A stretch of DNA of 64,000 nucleotides from the NCBI RefSeq assembly GCF_016757215.1, contig NZ_JAESIY010000004.1, positions 310,001 through 374,000 on the forward strand, read 5' to 3'. The notes below the pieces were generated by a model. That model made no database searches. It was not told where the DNA came from and saw only the letters and a list, made by a program, of their open reading frames with translations. This document shows positions 61,669-64,000 of the stretch, piece by piece (position 1 is the stretch's first letter; every line of letters begins with the position of its first letter). This DNA comes from Fulvivirga sediminis. GTDB lineage: Bacteria > Bacteroidota > Bacteroidia > Cytophagales > Cyclobacteriaceae. A program made the translations under genes and the position numbers.

Positions 61669-62187
61669 TTAACCGCGATAAACCTGACTTAAATTGAAGA
61701 AACCCATGGAGGACTTATAAGCCTTAAATACATTGGAATTATATTCATTATAAACCTCTGCCAGCACCTCTAACATGCGGGTTTTAATTTTTATATTATT
61801 TTCGAAAATATCGAAGATATTATCTTGAGGAATTACATAAAATTCTGCCTTTTCAGACACTACAAAAGCATTGAGCAATCGCTTAGTATTTTTTAATAAG
61901 CAACTTTCTCCCAAAGCTACACCTGGCCCCACTTTAGTTAGATCTTCAAATCGCTCATTCACATCTATAGTAAGGGCTATCTCTCCTTTCTTAAGGAGAT
62001 ACAAAGCATGACTGGGGTCATTCCTGAAAAAAACCACCTCATCCTGCTCATATTTTCTTTCATACATAAATGGAAGAAAGAGCGACATCTGCTTATAGTT
62101 GAGGGTGGAGAATAAGTTTATCCTGGACAGATAGAGGAATAAATCGTGTTGTTCTGGTGTAAATGTCTTTTTAAATGGATTATTCAT
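61669..62187 (-). CDS. Cyclic nucleotide-binding-domain protein without a DNA-binding domain
   Basis: 172 residues, one Crp-type cNMP domain ('FMYERKYEQDEVVFFRNDPS', 'ALYLLKKGEIALTIDVNERF', 'VGPGVALGESCLLKNTKRLL'). The phosphate-binding cassette is 'GVALGESCLL', where the Glu is kept but the following Arg of Crp is not obvious. No helix-turn-helix follows: the C-terminal part is a short helix ending in 'FFNLSQVYRG'. It overlaps the end of tilS by 8 bases. Function unknown, possibly a stand-alone sensor. Confidence 0.8.
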   Translation of the reverse strand: MNNPFKKTFTPEQHDLFLYLSRINLFSTLNYKQMSLFLPFMYERKYEQDEVVFFRNDPSHALYLLKKGEIALTIDVNERFEDLTKVGPGVALGESCLLKNTKRLLNAFVVSEKAEFYVIPQDNIFDIFENNIKIKTRMLEVLAEVYNEYNSNVFKAYKSSMGFFNLSQVYRG

Positions 62188-63505
62188 TATCTATTCTTAC
62201 TATATTGAATATCTTTTGCGAAGAAGATGTTATCTTATACCGGTCGTCAATTCTGTAGCCAATCACCCAAGCAATATCTTCACCAGAGGTAAGCACATAG
62301 ACCCTCTCTTTCAAGTTTAATGGAATTTTCTCATCTATCATAAAATCACTTAGCTTTTTTTTACCCCTCATTCCCAGAGGTCTAAAAGCATCTCCAAGTT
62401 GCCACTTTCTCACTTTTAAAGGAAATTCCAAACGATCATAATCCAGACTTACTGCATATGCTGATTTGAATATTTTTCCAATATCATCAGAAAGCGAAAG
62501 CTTAAAAGTGACTCCTCCATGCTGCACCAACTCATCTTCTTCATGAATTTCAAACTCCACCTTTCCATTTACTCTTTCACTTATTATTAGACTATCTCTA
62601 TCCACATTTACCTGGTGAGAGGCTGAGAAAAACAACTTTCCTGGCTCCGCTATTTTCACAGCCCGCATTACTTCTTCAGACTGAATATAACTAAATCCAA
62701 AAGGGCGTAGCAGCTCCTCTAGCAATACCACTTTGTCTACCTGCCTCAATCTATCCAAAGACAAATAATGATCGTTTCCTCTTTGCTCCCAATATTGATT
62801 TTTAAAATCATCCCTCAACTCATGAAGCATTTGCTCCATTTCCAGTAATCGCTTTTGGGTGTTTACAAAGGTAGTTTCTACAGATGGATTAATCTTTCTA
62901 AGCTCTGGCACCACGTTATTACGAATTTTATTTCGCATATAATCATCAGAAAAATTACTAACGTCGTCACGCCACTGAATTTTATTTTGACTTGCAAAGC
63001 ATAATATTTCATCTTTAGTAGCCCACAATAAAGGTCTTATGAGCCTATTATTCTTAACCCTTATGCCTCGCAGACCGCTTATTCCAGTACCTTTAGCAAG
63101 GTTATAAAGTGTAGTTTCTAAACTATCATTGAGATGATGTGCCGTTACAAGGTACTTCAACCCCTTTTCTGCAAGTAATTTATCAAACCATTGATACCTC
63201 AGCTCCCGGGCAGCCATTTCAATAGAAACACCTTTATTCTCGGCATAATCTTTGGTATTAAATGATTCTGTTATACAATCAACCTTTATCGATTTGGCAA
63301 ATTTCTTCACAAAGACCTCATCTTCATCAGAAGCAGCACCTCGCAGGTTAAAGTTGCAATGCGCAATTGTAAATGAATATTTTGATTGTTTGAGCAGGGT
63401 GGCCAGCACCATAGAGTCTACACCACCACTAACCGCCACAAGCAGCCTATCGCTATATTTACATAAATTATTGTCATCTATAAAATCTAAAAATTTCTTA
63501 ACCAT
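62180..63505 (-). CDS. tilS: tRNA(Ile)-lysidine synthase
   Basis: 441 residues. The PP-loop ATP motif 'VAVSGGVDSMVLATLLK' (about 23-39) and 'HCNFNLRGAASDEDEVFVKK' are followed by 'YLVTAHHLNDSLETTLYNLA', and the C-terminal TilS domain includes 'RKWQLGDAFRPLGMRGKKKL' and 'DFMIDEKIPLNLKERVYVL'. It converts the wobble C34 of tRNA-Ile(CAU) to lysidine, which is essential for AUA decoding. It is divergent from an OstA-like gene, and the stop overlaps the cNMP-domain gene by 8 bases. Confidence 0.95.
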   Translation of the reverse strand: MVKKFLDFIDDNNLCKYSDRLLVAVSGGVDSMVLATLLKQSKYSFTIAHCNFNLRGAASDEDEVFVKKFAKSIKVDCITESFNTKDYAENKGVSIEMAARELRYQWFDKLLAEKGLKYLVTAHHLNDSLETTLYNLAKGTGISGLRGIRVKNNRLIRPLLWATKDEILCFASQNKIQWRDDVSNFSDDYMRNKIRNNVVPELRKINPSVETTFVNTQKRLLEMEQMLHELRDDFKNQYWEQRGNDHYLSLDRLRQVDKVVLLEELLRPFGFSYIQSEEVMRAVKIAEPGKLFFSASHQVNVDRDSLIISERVNGKVEFEIHEEDELVQHGGVTFKLSLSDDIGKIFKSAYAVSLDYDRLEFPLKVRKWQLGDAFRPLGMRGKKKLSDFMIDEKIPLNLKERVYVLTSGEDIAWVIGYRIDDRYKITSSSQKIFNIVRIDNE

Positions 63506-63507
63506 GG

Positions 63508-63535
63508 TTGTACCCCATTTTTTTGGTTAGTTTTG
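63508..63535 (+). promoter_or_regulatory. Promoter of the OstA-like gene
   Basis: TTG, a 17-base spacer and TAGTTTTG, with the ATG 16 bases after the -7 element. A complete Bacteroidota-type promoter in the short gap between divergent tilS and the OstA-like gene. Confidence 0.65.
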
Positions 63536-63551
63536 CAAACTGTTAATTATC

Positions 63552-64000
63552 ATGATCAAATTTACCTTAAAAATAGCATATATTCTTGTTCTGCTCTGCG
63601 CCACTGCTCTTACAGCTTTCGCTCAGAAAGAACAAATCCAATTAAAGCAGGCCGATATATGGAAGGGCGGAATTAGAGACGGTGAACGCATAGATCGTGT
63701 GATAGGCAATGTAATCTTCCAACAAAAAGGAACCACTATCTATAGTGACTCTGCTTATTTCTTTAATGCAAAAAACTTCATTGAAGCCTATGGCCATGTG
63801 AAAATTGTAGAGGGAGACTCGGTAACTATTACTGCCGAAAAACTTGTATATGATGGTAATAAAAAAGAAGCTCAGCTAAGAAACGATGTGGTGTTTGTGA
63901 AAAAAGCACAAATGACACTTTATACAGACTTTCTGGATTACTACCGAATGCAGCAAGAAGCTCGCTACTACGAAGGAGGAAAAATAGTAGACAGCACCAA
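63552..64000 (+). CDS. OstA/LptA-like protein (5' part, cut by window edge)
   Basis: The first 149 codons are visible. A signal peptide ('IAYILVLLCATALTAFAQK', about 8-26) leads into OstA-like beta-jellyroll repeats: 'DRVIGNVIFQQKGTTIYSDS', 'AYFFNAKNFIEAYGHVKIVE', 'ITAEKLVYDGNKKEAQLRND', 'VVFVKKAQMTLYTDFLDYYR'. These match the LptA/LptD OstA domain involved in lipopolysaccharide transport. In Bacteroidota such proteins can be large OstA-like proteins, so the full length cannot be judged here. It is divergent from tilS. Confidence 0.88.
   Translation, partial: MIKFTLKIAYILVLLCATALTAFAQKEQIQLKQADIWKGGIRDGERIDRVIGNVIFQQKGTTIYSDSAYFFNAKNFIEAYGHVKIVEGDSVTITAEKLVYDGNKKEAQLRNDVVFVKKAQMTLYTDFLDYYRMQQEARYYEGGKIVDST

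Noticed and set aside
1-64000. CRISPR array, prophage, complete insertion sequence or rRNA
   Set aside because: No regularly spaced repeats, transposase or integrase frames, or rRNA sequence were seen on either strand.

Overview
The window reads as chromosome of a member of the Bacteroidota, most likely a Cytophagales-type marine or soil bacterium. This rests on Bacteroidota-type promoters (TTG, 17-20 bp, TAnnTTTG) in front of several genes, type A and type B C-terminal sorting domains of the type IX secretion system, FecR/ECF-sigma pairs, STN and carboxypeptidase-like TonB modules, the bacillithiol enzyme BshA, and low GC with frequent TTG starts. The genus is not determinable from the sequence alone.

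Layout. 0-5.8 kb: a copper/silver-type efflux region, with the start of a TolC-like channel gene (cut by the left edge), a long CusA-type RND pump, a small cysteine-containing HYC/CC/PP protein and CutC. 6-8.3 kb: a decaying patch (a broken ABC ATPase and a frameshifted membrane protein) next to an intact YefM/YoeB-type toxin-antitoxin pair. 8.4-18 kb: mixed housekeeping and accessory genes (truncated haemoglobin, acetyltransferase, ion channel, RluE-type pseudouridine synthase, M28 and M1 peptidases, a TPR/PP2C phosphatase, a TetR regulator). 18-25.5 kb: a glucuronoxylan side-chain module (mannonate dehydratase, GH67 alpha-glucuronidase, divergent GH3 beta-xylosidase-like enzyme). 25.5-29.5 kb: a TonB-C-domain protein, a TonB-dependent receptor with a TPR partner, and an orphan remnant of a contractile-injection-system tape-measure gene. 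29.7-34.5 kb: a tight four-gene unit (ECF sigma, FecR anti-sigma, an STN-domain outer-membrane protein, and a PKD-repeat protein with a sorting tail). 34.5-37.8 kb: galT behind a palindromic operator candidate, then a small operon of a methyltransferase, a UbiC-like chorismate lyase and a STAS-like protein. 38.3-40.7 kb: tandem lipoprotein alpha/beta hydrolases. 40.7-41.1 kb: two identical tRNA-Lys genes. 41-64 kb: mainly core genes (RlmD, ClpB, RlmN, two rhomboids with MutL, a GH3/serine-hydrolase fusion, BshA, a fatty-acid-hydroxylase-family protein, malate dehydrogenase, TilS, and an OstA-like gene cut by the right edge).

The items most worth following up are: the sigma/FecR/STN/PKD unit, which has the parts of a cell-surface signalling system but a small barrel in place of a TonB receptor; the methyltransferase/chorismate-lyase operon in a lineage not expected to make ubiquinone; the tape-measure remnant; and a set of clear palindromic regulatory sites in front of tetR, galT, the xylan genes, yefM and the M28 peptidase. 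No complete mobile element, rRNA, CRISPR array or prophage was seen.
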